This document shows positions 50,566-59,730 of a stretch of 62,860 nt of DNA, piece by piece. The stretch lies in the NCBI GenBank assembly GCA_020850535.1, contig JADZEM010000031.1, positions 1 through 62,860 of the forward strand, given 5' to 3'. The stretch comes from Chloroflexota bacterium. GTDB taxonomy: Bacteria > Chloroflexota > UBA6077 > JACCZL01. The notes below the pieces were generated by a model. The model searched no databases, was not told where the DNA came from, and saw nothing but the letters and a program-made list of their open reading frames with translations. The translations under genes were made by a program, and so were the position numbers. The stretch's first letter is position 1, and every line of letters begins with the position of its first letter.

Positions 50566-51666
50566 CTAGCGCACGACCCGCGTCTGGTTGCGCCGGATCA
50601 GCTCCCAGTCGATCTGGTAGCCCAGGCCGGGCGCGGTCGGCGCGTGCACGAACCCCTGGGCATCGACCTCGATCTCCTGCACGAGGCCATGCTTCTGGGC
50701 CGAATCCGGCAGCAGCACCTCGAAGTACTCGCAGTTGGGGACGGCCATCGTCAGGTGCAGGTTCGCCACGTTGTTCAGCGAGTTGCCGCCGTGATGGATC
50801 TCGCATTTCATGCGAAACGCCTCGGCCAGGTGGCAGATCTTGATCATCGGCGTGAGGCCACCCTTGACCGCCACGTCGCCGCGCAGCATATCGGTGGCCT
50901 GCTGGGTGATCCAGGACGTGTAGCCGTAGAGGCCGCCCGGCGAGTGCTCGGTCGCCAGGATCGGAATGTCGAGCTTCGCCTTCAGCTTGACGTAGTTGTA
51001 CAGATCGTCTTCGGGCAGCGGGTCTTCGTACCAGTAGTAGCCCATCTCCTGGATCGCCAGCCCGACGCGCAGGGCGTCCTCGTAGCTGTAGCTCCAGGTC
51101 GAGTCGAGCATCAGCACCATCGTGTCGCCGACGGCCCGCTTGACCGCCTCGCAGACGGCGATGTCCAGCTTCGGGATGCGGGGCGGGTGGATTTTGTACG
51201 CCTGCCAGCCGCGCTCGCGGAAGCTCAGCGCCTCCTGAGCGTACTCCTCGGGCGTCTCCATGACAGCGGACGAGGCGTAGGCGGGCGCCTTGTCGCGGTA
51301 GGTGCCGATGAGCCGGTGGATCGGCAGGCCGGCCACCTTCCCGGCGATGTCCCAGAGCGCCACGTCGATGCAGCAGATCGAGCGCATCGAGACCTGGCGA
51401 TTGCGCGCCCACATCGCCTGCCAGATCGCCCCGATGTCGAGCGGATCGCGGCCCATCACCAGCGGCTTGAGCCGCCCGATGACCTCGTGCAGGCTCTCGT
51501 TGGCGCCCGAGCTTGACGCCCCGAGGAAGCTGTGTCCCTCAATGCCCTCGTCGGTCGAGATCGTGACAACGCCGACCTCGACGATGCCGCCGGCCTTCGT
51601 GCCGCCGTAGCTGACGGGCGGCACGTCCCAGTTGTGGAGCGTGACAGACAGGTCGGTGATCTTCAT
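50566..51666 (-). CDS. Enolase-superfamily enzyme, second copy
   Basis: This is a 366-residue mandelate racemase-type enzyme. Lys158 (WQAYKIH), metal ligands Asp188 (LMLDSTW), Glu214 (YWYEDPLP) and Glu240 (LATEH), and the later His pair in CEIHHGGNS are visible. The sequence is distinct from the 25826 protein. Start at ATG 51666 reads MKITDLSVTLHNWDVP; the frame opens further upstream only through the heptad repeats. Family chemistry is proton abstraction alpha to a carboxylate of an acid sugar. No dehydrogenase neighbour suggests a substrate. Confidence 0.88.
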   Translation of the reverse strand: MKITDLSVTLHNWDVPPVSYGGTKAGGIVEVGVVTISTDEGIEGHSFLGASSSGANESLHEVIGRLKPLVMGRDPLDIGAIWQAMWARNRQVSMRSICCIDVALWDIAGKVAGLPIHRLIGTYRDKAPAYASSAVMETPEEYAQEALSFRERGWQAYKIHPPRIPKLDIAVCEAVKRAVGDTMVLMLDSTWSYSYEDALRVGLAIQEMGYYWYEDPLPEDDLYNYVKLKAKLDIPILATEHSPGGLYGYTSWITQQATDMLRGDVAVKGGLTPMIKICHLAEAFRMKCEIHHGGNSLNNVANLHLTMAVPNCEYFEVLLPDSAQKHGLVQEIEVDAQGFVHAPTAPGLGYQIDWELIRRNQTRVVR

Positions 51667-51728
51667 CGGTCGCCTCCCAGCCGAGATGATGGCCGGCCCG
51701 GGAGAGCATGTCAAACGGTCACGAGCGG

Positions 51729-51833
51729 GGGTACTGGGTTTCGGGTTCTGGGTTTCAAGGGGCGTGGGGCGTGGGGCGTGGGGCGTGGGGCGTGGGGCGT
51801 GGGGCGTGGGGCGTGGGGCGTGGGGCGTGGGAG
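51729..51833. repeat. Heptanucleotide array, GTGGGGC type
   Basis: Heptamers GGGTTTC and GGGTTCT (51729-51756) shift into nine perfect GTGGGGC units (51764-51826). These are the reverse complement of the CACGCCC array at the window start. Runs of three or four Gs in each heptamer can form G-quadruplexes. It lies upstream of the enolase-superfamily gene start, in its likely promoter region. Confidence 0.95.
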
Positions 51834-51889
51834 TATGCCTTCTGATGCGCGTCATTGCCTTGCAGCAAGCACGCAACACCCAATTGTCA

Positions 51890-52141
51890 TCCTGAGCGCA
51901 GCGAAGGATCTCACCCGCTGACGCGGTCGTTGACAGCACGCACACCGCCATGACGCTCATAGAAGCGGGGGCCTCACCTACTGACGCGAGCGTTGACGGT
52001 CAGCGGGTGAGATCCTTCACGTCGCTCGCAAGCTCGCTCGTTCAGGATGACAGCACCGCTGCCCGTCAGGATGACAGCACCGCTGCTCGTTCAGGATGAC
52101 AGCACCGCTGCTCGTTCAGGATGACAGCGCCTCTGTCTGTC
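51890..52141. repeat. Inverted repeat with 25-bp tandem copies
   Basis: TCATCCTGAGCGCAGCGAAGG near 51893 and its complement around 52013-52050 form a large hairpin with related blocks (CACCCGCTGACGCG). It is followed by four tandem units of AGGATGACAGCACCGCTGCTC to about 52141. It is related to 21941-22035. Confidence 0.8.
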
Positions 52142-52160
52142 AAGAAGACCGACGCGTTGC

Positions 52161-52209
52161 TGTCCACTGATAACTGACCACTGGCAACTCATCACCGACC
52201 GCTGACCAC
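52161..52209. repeat. Heptad-period array
   Basis: Six or seven units with pattern TGAYNAC (TGATAAC TGACCAC at 52168-52181) run in one 7-base phase between the SERSE-type repeat and the binding-protein gene. Same class as 24105 and 58828. Confidence 0.85.
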
Positions 52210-52342
52210 TCGTCGTGTACACTTCGCCCCGTCGCGAGGCGCGCATGCCGCCGAACGGTGGCCGCGTTTGCTGCTCGCGTGGGTACGGCCCCTGCGTCAC
52301 GTCGAAGAGGACGGAGTCGGCGGGCGTTGCGGAGGTATCACT

Positions 52343-54229
52343 ATGGTCAGTTCCCCAGGCGTGGGGCCACGAAATCGGATGCGGCAGGGGCGGCGGCTCA
52401 CGTCGGCGAGCCTGCTGGTCAGTGTCCTGATGGTCATGGGGCTGCTGCTGGCAGCCTGCGGCCAGGCAGCGCCGGCGGCGCCCGCCGCCGCCCCGAAGGC
52501 CTCCGAGGCCACCAAGCCGGCCGCGCCGGCGGCATCACCAGCCGCGCCTGCTGCCGCGTCACCGGCCGCGGCGTCATCGCCGGCGGCCGCGGCGGCCTCA
52601 CCAGCGGCCGGAGCTTCGCCAGCCGCCGCACCGGCGGCCTCCCCGGCCGCCAGCCCGGCGGCCAAGCCGGCCGGCGCTGGCGCGCCCTCCGGCAGCGTCG
52701 TCACCGGGCCATCGGCTCCGCCGCCGGTCGTTGCGACGGCCGGCAAGCCGGGCGGCACGGCCATCGTCGCCATCGACGCCGATCCCGAGACCCTGAACCT
52801 CGGCATCACGACCGGCTACGCGGCCGGCGATGTCGGCTCGAAGATCTTCGAGGGCCTCGTCTGGACGGACCACAACTTCAACGCCCAGCCGGCCCTGGCG
52901 GCCTCCTGGACGGTCTCGGCGGACGGCAAGGAGTACACCTTCAAGCTGCGGCCGAACGTCAAGTGGCACGACGGCAAGCCGTTCACCAGCGCCGACGTGA
53001 AGTTCAGCTTTGAGGAGATTCTGGCGAAGCTGCACCCGCGCGCCCAGACCACCCTCAAGCGGCTCCAGAGCATCGAAACGCCCGATCCGCTGACGGTCAC
53101 CATCAAGCTTTCCGAGGCGTACGCGCCGTTCCTGCTCCAGCAGACGGCCTTCGACTCGCCGATCCTCCCCAAGCACGTCTACGAAGGCTCGGACCCGAAG
53201 GCGAACCCGGCCAACCAGTCACCAATCGGCACCGGCCCCTTCAAGTTCGCGGAGTGGAACCGGGGATCGAGCCTGAAGGTCGTCCGGAACACCGACTACT
53301 GGGACGCCCCGAAGCCGTACCTGGACGCCCTGGTCTTCCAGATCGTGCCGCAGGGCGCGAACCGCTCGGCGGGCCTGGAGACGGGCGAGATCGACTTTGT
53401 CGTGGACTTTTACCTGCCGAAGGCCGACGTTGGCCGCCTGAGCACCAATCAGCAACTGATCGGCAAGCGCGGGCAGGGCACCGGCGCCATCGACTTCATG
53501 ATGATGAACCAGGGCAACCCGGTCCTCGCCAGGAAGGAGGTCCGGCAGGCCCTGGCGTTCGCCATCAACCGCGAGACCCAGGTGCAGCAGGCGATGGGCG
53601 GCCTCGGGCGTCCGGGCTTCGGGCCGCTGGGCGACGCCTTCAAGTGGCTGGTCAACGACGACGCGAGCTACGCCCGCAAGTACCCGCTCGACGTGGAGAA
53701 GGCGAAGGCCCTGCTGACCCAGGCGGGCGTCGCGCCGAACACGACGCTCCGGCTGGTACACGACGCGGCGCGCCCGAACTTCGTCGCCGGCGCGCAGATC
53801 ATCCGCGACAACCTGCGCCAGGTCGGCATCACGGTCGAGATCCAGCCGCTCGAGCGCTCCGTGATGATCCAGAAGGTCTTCGCCGAGCGCGACTACGACC
53901 TGACACTGCAGTCGTTCGTGTCGAGCGGCGATCCGTCGATTGGGTATCACCGGCTGTACCTGACGAACGAGACGAAGGCCCAGTTCGTCAACGCCACGGG
54001 CTATTCGAACGCCAAGGTGGACGAGCTGCTGAACAAGGCGGCGGTTACGCCGGGGCAGGCTGACCGCGCGGCGCTCTACAAGGAGGCGCAGGCCATCCTG
54101 TCCGACGAGGTGCCCTCGCTGGTGCTCTACGACGAGGAAGGCATCGACTTCGCGTCGAAGAAGCTGAACAACGTCTGGCTCGGCGTCGACTCGCGCGACC
54201 GCTGGGGCGAGGTCTGGCTGACGCCGTAA
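52343..54229 (+). CDS. Oligopeptide-type substrate-binding lipoprotein (family 5)
   Basis: This is a 628-residue lipoprotein. After a positively charged start and hydrophobic run the lipobox is LLLAAC, then about 90 residues of Ala/Pro/Ser linker. The binding domain opens GGTAIVAIDADPETLNLGIT and has the family-5 pattern VSADGKEYTFKLRPNVKWHD then GKPFTSADVKFS, and FKFAEWNRGSSLKV. ATG 52343 is 8 bases after GGAGG. Family members bind peptides, opines, nickel or glycosides; the ligand here is open. The cognate permeases follow. Confidence 0.93.
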   Translation: MVSSPGVGPRNRMRQGRRLTSASLLVSVLMVMGLLLAACGQAAPAAPAAAPKASEATKPAAPAASPAAPAAASPAAASSPAAAAASPAAGASPAAAPAASPAASPAAKPAGAGAPSGSVVTGPSAPPPVVATAGKPGGTAIVAIDADPETLNLGITTGYAAGDVGSKIFEGLVWTDHNFNAQPALAASWTVSADGKEYTFKLRPNVKWHDGKPFTSADVKFSFEEILAKLHPRAQTTLKRLQSIETPDPLTVTIKLSEAYAPFLLQQTAFDSPILPKHVYEGSDPKANPANQSPIGTGPFKFAEWNRGSSLKVVRNTDYWDAPKPYLDALVFQIVPQGANRSAGLETGEIDFVVDFYLPKADVGRLSTNQQLIGKRGQGTGAIDFMMMNQGNPVLARKEVRQALAFAINRETQVQQAMGGLGRPGFGPLGDAFKWLVNDDASYARKYPLDVEKAKALLTQAGVAPNTTLRLVHDAARPNFVAGAQIIRDNLRQVGITVEIQPLERSVMIQKVFAERDYDLTLQSFVSSGDPSIGYHRLYLTNETKAQFVNATGYSNAKVDELLNKAAVTPGQADRAALYKEAQAILSDEVPSLVLYDEEGIDFASKKLNNVWLGVDSRDRWGEVWLTP

Positions 54230-54320
54230 GGCGACGGATCGTATTCATCCTCAACCCACGACTACCCGTTGTCATCCTGAGTGGAGCGAGCGTGCGAGCG
54301 GAACGAAGGTCCTCTTGCGC

Positions 54321-54401
54321 TGTAGCCCCTCACCCCCCGCCCCGCTGCGCGGCGCAGCCGACATTCGCGCTGCGCAGCGGGGCGGGGGGTGAGGGGCTAC
54401 A
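54321..54401. repeat. Perfect 30-bp inverted repeat upstream of permease gene
   Basis: The left arm (54321-54350) and right arm (54372-54401) are exact complements over 30 bases with a 21-base loop, rich in CCCCTCACCCCCC type sequence. The right arm ends 12 bases before the ATG of the permease gene, which has no ribosome site of its own in that gap. In RNA this stem would be very stable and could block translation or act as a terminator/attenuator. Confidence 0.9.
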
Positions 54402-54413
54402 CGGGCGGCCAGC

Positions 54414-55394
54414 ATGAAGTCCGGCGGCCTGGCGCGCTTCACCCTTCAGCGGCTCCTGCAGGCCGTGCCGCTGCTGCTCGGCGTGGTCGTCATCAACTTC
54501 ACGCTGATCCAGCTGGCCCCCGGTGATCCCGCCACCATCCTGATCGGCGACTACCCCGCCCCGCCCGAGTACGTCGAGCAGGTCCGCCGCGAGTTCGGGC
54601 TGGATCAGCCGATCCCGATCCGGCTGGTCCGCTATCTCGGGCAGGTGCTCCAGGGCAACCTCGGCTACTCGTTCGCCAACCGCCAGCCCGTGACCGAGCT
54701 GATCGGCGCGCGGCTCGGCGCGACACTCCAACTGACCGTCACCTCACTCTGCCTTGCCAGCATCGTCGGTGTGCTGCTGGGACTGATGGCCGCCCGCAAG
54801 CGCGGCACGGCGGCCGATGTCGGCAGCCAGGCGATCTCCCTGTTCGGCTACTCGATCCCCGAGTTCTGGCTGGGCCAGTTGCTGATCGTGATCTTCGCCG
54901 TCAGCCTTGGCTGGCTGCCCTCGCAGGGGAACCGCTCGCTGCGCGCGCCGGCCGAGGGCTGGGGCGCGTTCACGGACGGGCTGCGCTACCTGCTGCTGCC
55001 GGCGCTGGCGCTCTCGTTCCGCTACCTGGCTATCGTCTCGCGGATGACGCGCGCCAGCTTGCTGGAGGTGCTCGGCTCGGACTTCATCCTGGCGGCGCGC
55101 TCGCGCGGGGCCAGCGAGCGCACGGTGATGTTCGTCCACGCGTTGCGGAACGCCGCCGCGCCGATCGTCACCGTGATCGGCTACAACGTCGGCTTCGTGC
55201 TGGCCGGCTCGGCGCTCATCGAGACGGTCTTCGGCTGGCCGGGCATCGGCCGCCTGCTGTTCGACTCGATCTCCAAGCGAGACTACCCGGTCTTGATGGC
55301 GATCCTGCTGCTGATCTCGATGACGGTCGTGGTGGTCAACCTGATCACCGACCTGCTGTACGCCGCCATCGACCCACGCGTGCGGTACCAGTAA
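54414..55394 (+). CDS. ABC transporter permease, DppB type
   Basis: This is a 326-residue permease with six membrane helices. N-terminal block RLLQAVPLLLGVVVINFTLI and FIQLAPGDPA-like sequence are family-typical, as are EFWLGQLLIVIF and the EAA-type loop (GSDFILAARSRGASERTVMF). The start ATG at 54414 follows the hairpin directly. It forms the translocation channel with the next gene product; the substrate follows the binding protein. Confidence 0.93.
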   Translation: MKSGGLARFTLQRLLQAVPLLLGVVVINFTLIQLAPGDPATILIGDYPAPPEYVEQVRREFGLDQPIPIRLVRYLGQVLQGNLGYSFANRQPVTELIGARLGATLQLTVTSLCLASIVGVLLGLMAARKRGTAADVGSQAISLFGYSIPEFWLGQLLIVIFAVSLGWLPSQGNRSLRAPAEGWGAFTDGLRYLLLPALALSFRYLAIVSRMTRASLLEVLGSDFILAARSRGASERTVMFVHALRNAAAPIVTVIGYNVGFVLAGSALIETVFGWPGIGRLLFDSISKRDYPVLMAILLLISMTVVVVNLITDLLYAAIDPRVRYQ

Positions 55395-56225
55395 ATGGAC
55401 TTCTGGTACCGCTTCAGCCGGTCCCCGCAGGCCGTCGTCTCGGCAGTCTTTGTCGTCGTGGTGCTGGCGATGGCCGTGGGCGCGCCGCTGGTGGCGGGCG
55501 CCGATCCGCAGGCCGGCAGCGCCAACGCCCTCAAGCCGCCGCTGACGCCCGGCGCGGTCCTCGGCACCGATCACCTGGGCAGGGACATCTGGGCGCAGCT
55601 GGTCTACGGCGCACGGGTCTCGCTGGCCGTCGGCGGGCTGGCCGCTGCCAGCGCCCTGGCAATCGGCGTGGTGGTCGGCGCGCTGGCCGGCTTCTTCGGG
55701 GGCGTCGTGGACGCCACGCTCATGCGCATCTCCGAGCTGTTCCAGACGCTGCCGCGCTTCGTGCTGGCGCTCATCATCGTGGCGCTGTTCGGGGCCGGGC
55801 TGCTGAAGCTGATCGCCGTCATCGCCATCCTGAGCTGGCCACAGACCGCTCGGGTGGTCCGCGCCAGCTTTCTGTCGCTGCGCGAAGCGCCGTTCGTGGA
55901 CGCCGCGCGGGTGGGCGGCATGGGCTCGGGCGCGATCATCGTGCGCGAGGCGCTGCCGAACGTCATGGCCCCCATCGTGGTGACCGGCTCGCTGGACGTG
56001 GCAGCGGCGATCCTGCTGGAAGCCGGCCTCGGCTTCTTCGGCCTGGGCGACCCGAACCTCGTCTCCTGGGGCGGGATGCTCAATCAGGCTCAGCAGTACC
56101 TGCGGCAAGCGTGGTGGATGTCGTTGTTCCCGGGGCTGGCGATCTCGCTGGTGGTGCTGGCGTTCAACATCATCGGCGATGGCCTGAACGACGCCCTCAA
56201 CCCACGCCTCCGCGAGGCCGGCTGA
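55395..56225 (+). CDS. ABC transporter permease, DppC type
   Basis: This is a 276-residue second permease. The start ATG follows the DppB-type stop TAA without a gap. The family block LGTDHLGRDIWAQLVYGARV and the EAA loop REAPFVDAARVGGMGSGAII are seen, and NLVSWGGMLNQAQQYLRQ near the C-terminus. No ATPase genes (DppD/F type) follow; they must be shared from another locus. The gene ends at 56225 and is followed by a convergent zinc-ribbon gene. Confidence 0.93.
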   Translation: MDFWYRFSRSPQAVVSAVFVVVVLAMAVGAPLVAGADPQAGSANALKPPLTPGAVLGTDHLGRDIWAQLVYGARVSLAVGGLAAASALAIGVVVGALAGFFGGVVDATLMRISELFQTLPRFVLALIIVALFGAGLLKLIAVIAILSWPQTARVVRASFLSLREAPFVDAARVGGMGSGAIIVREALPNVMAPIVVTGSLDVAAAILLEAGLGFFGLGDPNLVSWGGMLNQAQQYLRQAWWMSLFPGLAISLVVLAFNIIGDGLNDALNPRLREAG

Positions 56226-56293
56226 GCAGCGTCGTCCCGGGCAACGTCCAGCACGGGAGTCGCCACAGGGTCCGCGCGCGGTGTGAGCTGCTG

Positions 56294-56467
56294 CTACTCG
56301 CCCTCGCCGGTCTGCCCCTTGATGACGAACTTGACGCGCGACGCGCCGCAGCGCGGGCACTTGTAGGGCAGCGTTGGGCTCAGCACGACGTTCTGGCAGG
56401 TCAGGCACTGCCACTCTTTGTCGTCGGTGCCCGTGGGCGTCGGGAGAGAGCCAGTCTTGGCAGTCAT
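56294..56467 (-). CDS. Small zinc-ribbon protein
   Basis: This 57-residue protein has two CxxC knuckles: EWQCLTCQNVVLS and YKCPRCGASRVKF, in the rubredoxin or zinc-ribbon arrangement. The ATG at 56467 (MTAKTGSLPTP) has GAGGA about 8 bases upstream; the longer frame to 56593 is not supported. Iron or zinc binding cannot be told apart from sequence. It is the only gene between the convergent permease and the MFS gene. Small ribbon proteins of this sort occur in many anaerobes as accessory factors. Confidence 0.75.
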   Translation of the reverse strand: MTAKTGSLPTPTGTDDKEWQCLTCQNVVLSPTLPYKCPRCGASRVKFVIKGQTGEGE

Positions 56468-56611
56468 GCGGTCGATCCTCAGCGGCCAGCAGCGCGGCAG
56501 GCGTGTGTTGGGAAGAGGATACCAGTCTGAGGGGTCGGAACGGGCCGCCCGGGGGCTGCGCGTCCGTGAAGGAGTGTCAGCCGCTGCGCACACCCCTCCA
56601 CGGAGGGCCGC

Positions 56612-57967
56612 CTACGTCGCGCCGGCTGGCGCGTGGCCGTAGTGGCCCGGCTCGTGCTCGCGCAGCCGCGAGAGCATGATGACCGGTCCCAGCAGCACGG
56701 CGAGCGCCACGACGGCCAGCGCCGGCAGGCCCAGGTGCGCGGCAATCGGGCCGCCAGCCAGCGGCATCGCGATGGTGGATGCCTGGCTGATCGTGTCGCT
56801 GAAGCCGATGGCCCGGCCGCGCTCGGCCGGGGCCACCACCTCGGTGATCAGCGCCGACGAGGCCACGTTCACGCACGACCAGCCCAATCCGACCAGGAAC
56901 GTCCCCGTGGTGATGACGATGTACTCAGGCGAGGTCGGGACCAGGATCGAGCCGACGGCCAGCAGGACGTTCCCGACCAGCATCAGGTTGCGCCGCCCGA
57001 AACGGTCGCTCAGGCGGCCTATCGGGATCGAGAACCCGAACATACCGATGACGTGCAGCGACACCGAGGCCGAGATCGACGTCAGGCTGTAGCCGTGATG
57101 GTCGAGCGCCAACGACGTCATCGCCATCATCATCGACATCACGCCGAGGGCGGCGAAGCTGTTCGCGAAGGCCGCTGCCAGCGGGAAGTTGCGGACCCAG
57201 ACACGCGGCCCGCCGATGGAGACCGTGTGCGCCGCCTGGGTCGTCGGCGGGGCGTAGCCAGGGTAGTAGCGGGCCAGGTTCTGAGCGATGGTCTTCGGGT
57301 CGGGCCGCACCAGCAGCACGAGCAGCATGCTTGGCACGATGATGATCGGCAGCAGGAACCAGACGATGGCCAGCTCGTCCTGGTTCATCGACGCGCCGAT
57401 GCTCTTGCTGGCCGCGATCAGCAGGGGCGCCGCAATCGCGCCGACCAGCGAGCCAGTCAGCACGTAGCCCAGCCCCTCGCCGCGCCTGGCCGGCACGAAC
57501 ATGTCAGCCGCCGCCAGCCGTAGCTGCTGGCCTGCGCCAACCCCCAGCCCGAACACGACCAGCCCGACGATCACCAGCCCGAACGACCACGCCAGGATGC
57601 CCGCACCGATAACGAGGGTGCCGAGCAGCGTGAGCGCCAGCCCGAGCATCAGGCCGGCCTTGCGGCCGTACCGGTCCGTCAGGAAGCCGACAGGGTAGGC
57701 GATCAGGAGCCGGCTGAGGCCCAGGATGCTGGAGCCGACGCCGGCGAGATCGGGTGACCCGAGCATCCGCACGGCGATGATCGGCGCGAGCGTCGGGGTG
57801 GTCTGGTTGCCCATGCCGACGAAGGCCTGGGTGAGCGCCAGCAGCACGGTGTTCCGCTTGATGAGTGGCGGAATGCTGAGGTGCTGCTGGCCCGGTTTGG
57901 CAGGGTCAGGGGAAGTCGAGGACGGAGGAGACGGCGGGGCGCCGGCCTCGTCGACGGTCGTGCTCAT
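56612..57967 (-). CDS. MFS transporter
   Basis: This is a 451-residue major facilitator with twelve hydrophobic segments. The A-type motif between helices 2 and 3 is GFLTDRYGRKAG, and the matching motif in the second half is GRLSDRFGRRN. Cytoplasmic N-terminus is Ser/Pro-rich (residues 1-35). ATG 57967 has CAGGAG about 8 bases upstream. There is no indicator of substrate; drug efflux or metabolite export is possible. Confidence 0.9.
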   Translation of the reverse strand: MSTTVDEAGAPPSPPSSTSPDPAKPGQQHLSIPPLIKRNTVLLALTQAFVGMGNQTTPTLAPIIAVRMLGSPDLAGVGSSILGLSRLLIAYPVGFLTDRYGRKAGLMLGLALTLLGTLVIGAGILAWSFGLVIVGLVVFGLGVGAGQQLRLAAADMFVPARRGEGLGYVLTGSLVGAIAAPLLIAASKSIGASMNQDELAIVWFLLPIIIVPSMLLVLLVRPDPKTIAQNLARYYPGYAPPTTQAAHTVSIGGPRVWVRNFPLAAAFANSFAALGVMSMMMAMTSLALDHHGYSLTSISASVSLHVIGMFGFSIPIGRLSDRFGRRNLMLVGNVLLAVGSILVPTSPEYIVITTGTFLVGLGWSCVNVASSALITEVVAPAERGRAIGFSDTISQASTIAMPLAGGPIAAHLGLPALAVVALAVLLGPVIMLSRLREHEPGHYGHAPAGAT

Positions 57968-58056
57968 ACGGCGAACTCCTGCCAGCGACTCTACCCGGTT
58001 GGAGACTGCCGGCACAATGGCCGGACGACGGTACAATCCCCCACCACGGAGGCGGC

Positions 58057-58782
58057 ATGGCCCAGACCGACATCCGCGTCGCGACCTTTGACTGCTACGG
58101 CACGCTCGTCGATTGGGAGGGCGGGGCCGGCGGGTTCCTCTATCAGCTCGCGCTCAGGCAGGGCGATCCGCACCCGGGCAACGGCTCCGCCCTCCGCGAG
58201 CGCTGGGAAGCGCTCCAGTTCGGCCTGCTCCAGGGGCCGTATCGCCCGTACAAGCAGATTCTGGCCGAGAGCCTCAAGCTCTGGTCCGACGAGCGTGGCT
58301 ACCCCTGGGACGACGCAGACGGTGACGGGCTGGTCCGCTCGATGCGCTCCTGGCAGCCGTTCCCGGACACCCGTCCGGCGCTGCTCCAGGCGAAGGCGCA
58401 GGGCGTCCGCCTTGTCATCATCTCCAACACCGACCATGACATCATCGAGCATACGCTGCGGCACCTGGATGTGCCGTTTGACGACGTGATCACCGCCCAG
58501 GACTGCGGCGCGTACAAGCCGGCGCAGACCGTCTTCGAGCAGGCCCTCGCCCGCGTCGGCGAGCCGCCCGAGACGGTCCTGCACGTGGCCTTCGGGTTCA
58601 AGTACGACATCGGGCCGGCCCAGGCGATGGGCTGTCGCACGGCGTGGGTCAACCGGTTCACCGAGGCGAAGCCCGGCCCGGCCACGCCCGACTACGAGTG
58701 GCGCGATCTCTGGGGGTTGGCCGAGCTGTTGGGCGGCCCCGGACCGGTGCCGCCGCACAACACGCCCGGCACAGTCCGCTGA
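58057..58782 (+). CDS. HAD hydrolase, haloacid dehalogenase type II-like
   Basis: This is a 241-residue HAD-superfamily hydrolase. The nucleophile Asp12 lies in FDCYGTLVDW, as in L-2-haloacid dehalogenases; motif II is IISNTD (Ser) and motif III Lys is in CGAYKPA. The acidic motif IV is probably near FGFKYDIGPAQAM. ATG 58057 has GGAGG 5 bases upstream. Whether it removes a halogen or a phosphate is open; dehalogenases share the FDxYGTL motif. Confidence 0.88.
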   Translation: MAQTDIRVATFDCYGTLVDWEGGAGGFLYQLALRQGDPHPGNGSALRERWEALQFGLLQGPYRPYKQILAESLKLWSDERGYPWDDADGDGLVRSMRSWQPFPDTRPALLQAKAQGVRLVIISNTDHDIIEHTLRHLDVPFDDVITAQDCGAYKPAQTVFEQALARVGEPPETVLHVAFGFKYDIGPAQAMGCRTAWVNRFTEAKPGPATPDYEWRDLWGLAELLGGPGPVPPHNTPGTVR

Positions 58783-58827
58783 GCAGCGCCACCCTCGCCG
58801 ACCACGGACGGCAGCCCGGCGGACCAC

Positions 58828-58897
58828 CGACTACTACCCACTGCCAGCCGATCACTGCCGTCTGACAACTGACCACTGAGAACTGACAATTCACGAC
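58828..58897. repeat. Heptad-period array
   Basis: Ten units in one 7-base phase, such as TGACAAC TGACCAC, occupy 58828-58897, just before the esterase gene. It belongs to the class at 24105 and 52161. Confidence 0.88.
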
Positions 58898-58916
58898 ATG
58901 CACCTCGGAGACCGCG

Positions 58917-59513
58917 TTGGCTGATCTACGCATCTGCTTTGTTGGCGACTCCTTCACCCAGGGCACCGGCGACGAGGCCTATCTCGGCTGGCCGGGCCGG
59001 ATCTGCGCCTCGGCCAGGGCGCGCGGACACACCATCACGGCGTACAACCTCGGCATCCGCCGCGAGACGACTGCTGACATCCTGGCCCGCTGGCGCGCCG
59101 AGGTCACCCCGCGGCTCGTGCCCGGCGTTGACGGGCGCATCGTGCTCTCCTTCGGGGCCAACGACGCCACCATCGAGAACGGCCAGTGGCGCGTGCCCCC
59201 AGACCGGTCAGAGGCCAACGCACGACAGTTGATCTCGGAGGCGAAGGCAGGCTATCCCGTCCTGGTAGTCGGCGTGCCGCCAGCCCCCGAACCCGACAAA
59301 ACGGCGCGACATGCCGAGCTGGCCGCCCGCTACGCGCGGGTCTGCCAGGCGCTGGACGTCCCGTTTCTCGACATTCTGGGTCCGATCCAGGCCGTCGAGG
59401 CGTGGTGGCGCGAGGTGGCGGCGGGTGATGGCATCCACCCGGCCGCTGGTGGGTACACAGCGCTGGCCGGGCTCGTCGAAGCGTGGCCGGCCTGGAGAGC
59501 GTGGACGCCATAG
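58917..59513 (+). CDS. SGNH/GDSL-type esterase
   Basis: This is a 198-residue hydrolase. The catalytic Ser is in block I GDSFTQGTGD (Ser12), block III is SFGANDATI, and the Asp/His pair is in GDGIHPAAGGY. The TTG at 58917 follows GGAG by 7 bases; no ATG fits the frame. No signal peptide is seen. The small SGNH enzymes act on acyl or acetyl esters; the substrate is unknown. Confidence 0.85.
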   Translation: MADLRICFVGDSFTQGTGDEAYLGWPGRICASARARGHTITAYNLGIRRETTADILARWRAEVTPRLVPGVDGRIVLSFGANDATIENGQWRVPPDRSEANARQLISEAKAGYPVLVVGVPPAPEPDKTARHAELAARYARVCQALDVPFLDILGPIQAVEAWWREVAAGDGIHPAAGGYTALAGLVEAWPAWRAWTP

Positions 59514-59611
59514 TCCCTCGCTGGTCGGTCAGCGCAGAGATGCAACCCCCAGCGCTGGAGCGCTGTTCAACCGTTGGAGATGCTGACGTCGTGAGAGGTG
59601 CGTTTCGGCAT

Positions 59612-59730
59612 GCCTCACCCCCTGGCCCCCTCCGCTGCGCGGCGCGAACATCGGCTTCGCCGACATCATCTCGGCTGCGCCGCCTCTCCGTGTCGCCGAC
59701 GTCCCGTTGCGCGGGAGCGGGGGCCAGAGG
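59612..59730. repeat. Imperfect inverted repeat, CCCCTGGCCCCC type
   Basis: TGGCCCCCTCCGCTGCGCG at 59623-59641 pairs with CGCGGGAGCGGGGGCCA near 59709-59725, with a 67-base interior. It adjoins copy C of the palindromic element. Both lie in the 450-base gap before ogt, where no gene is seen. Confidence 0.7.
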
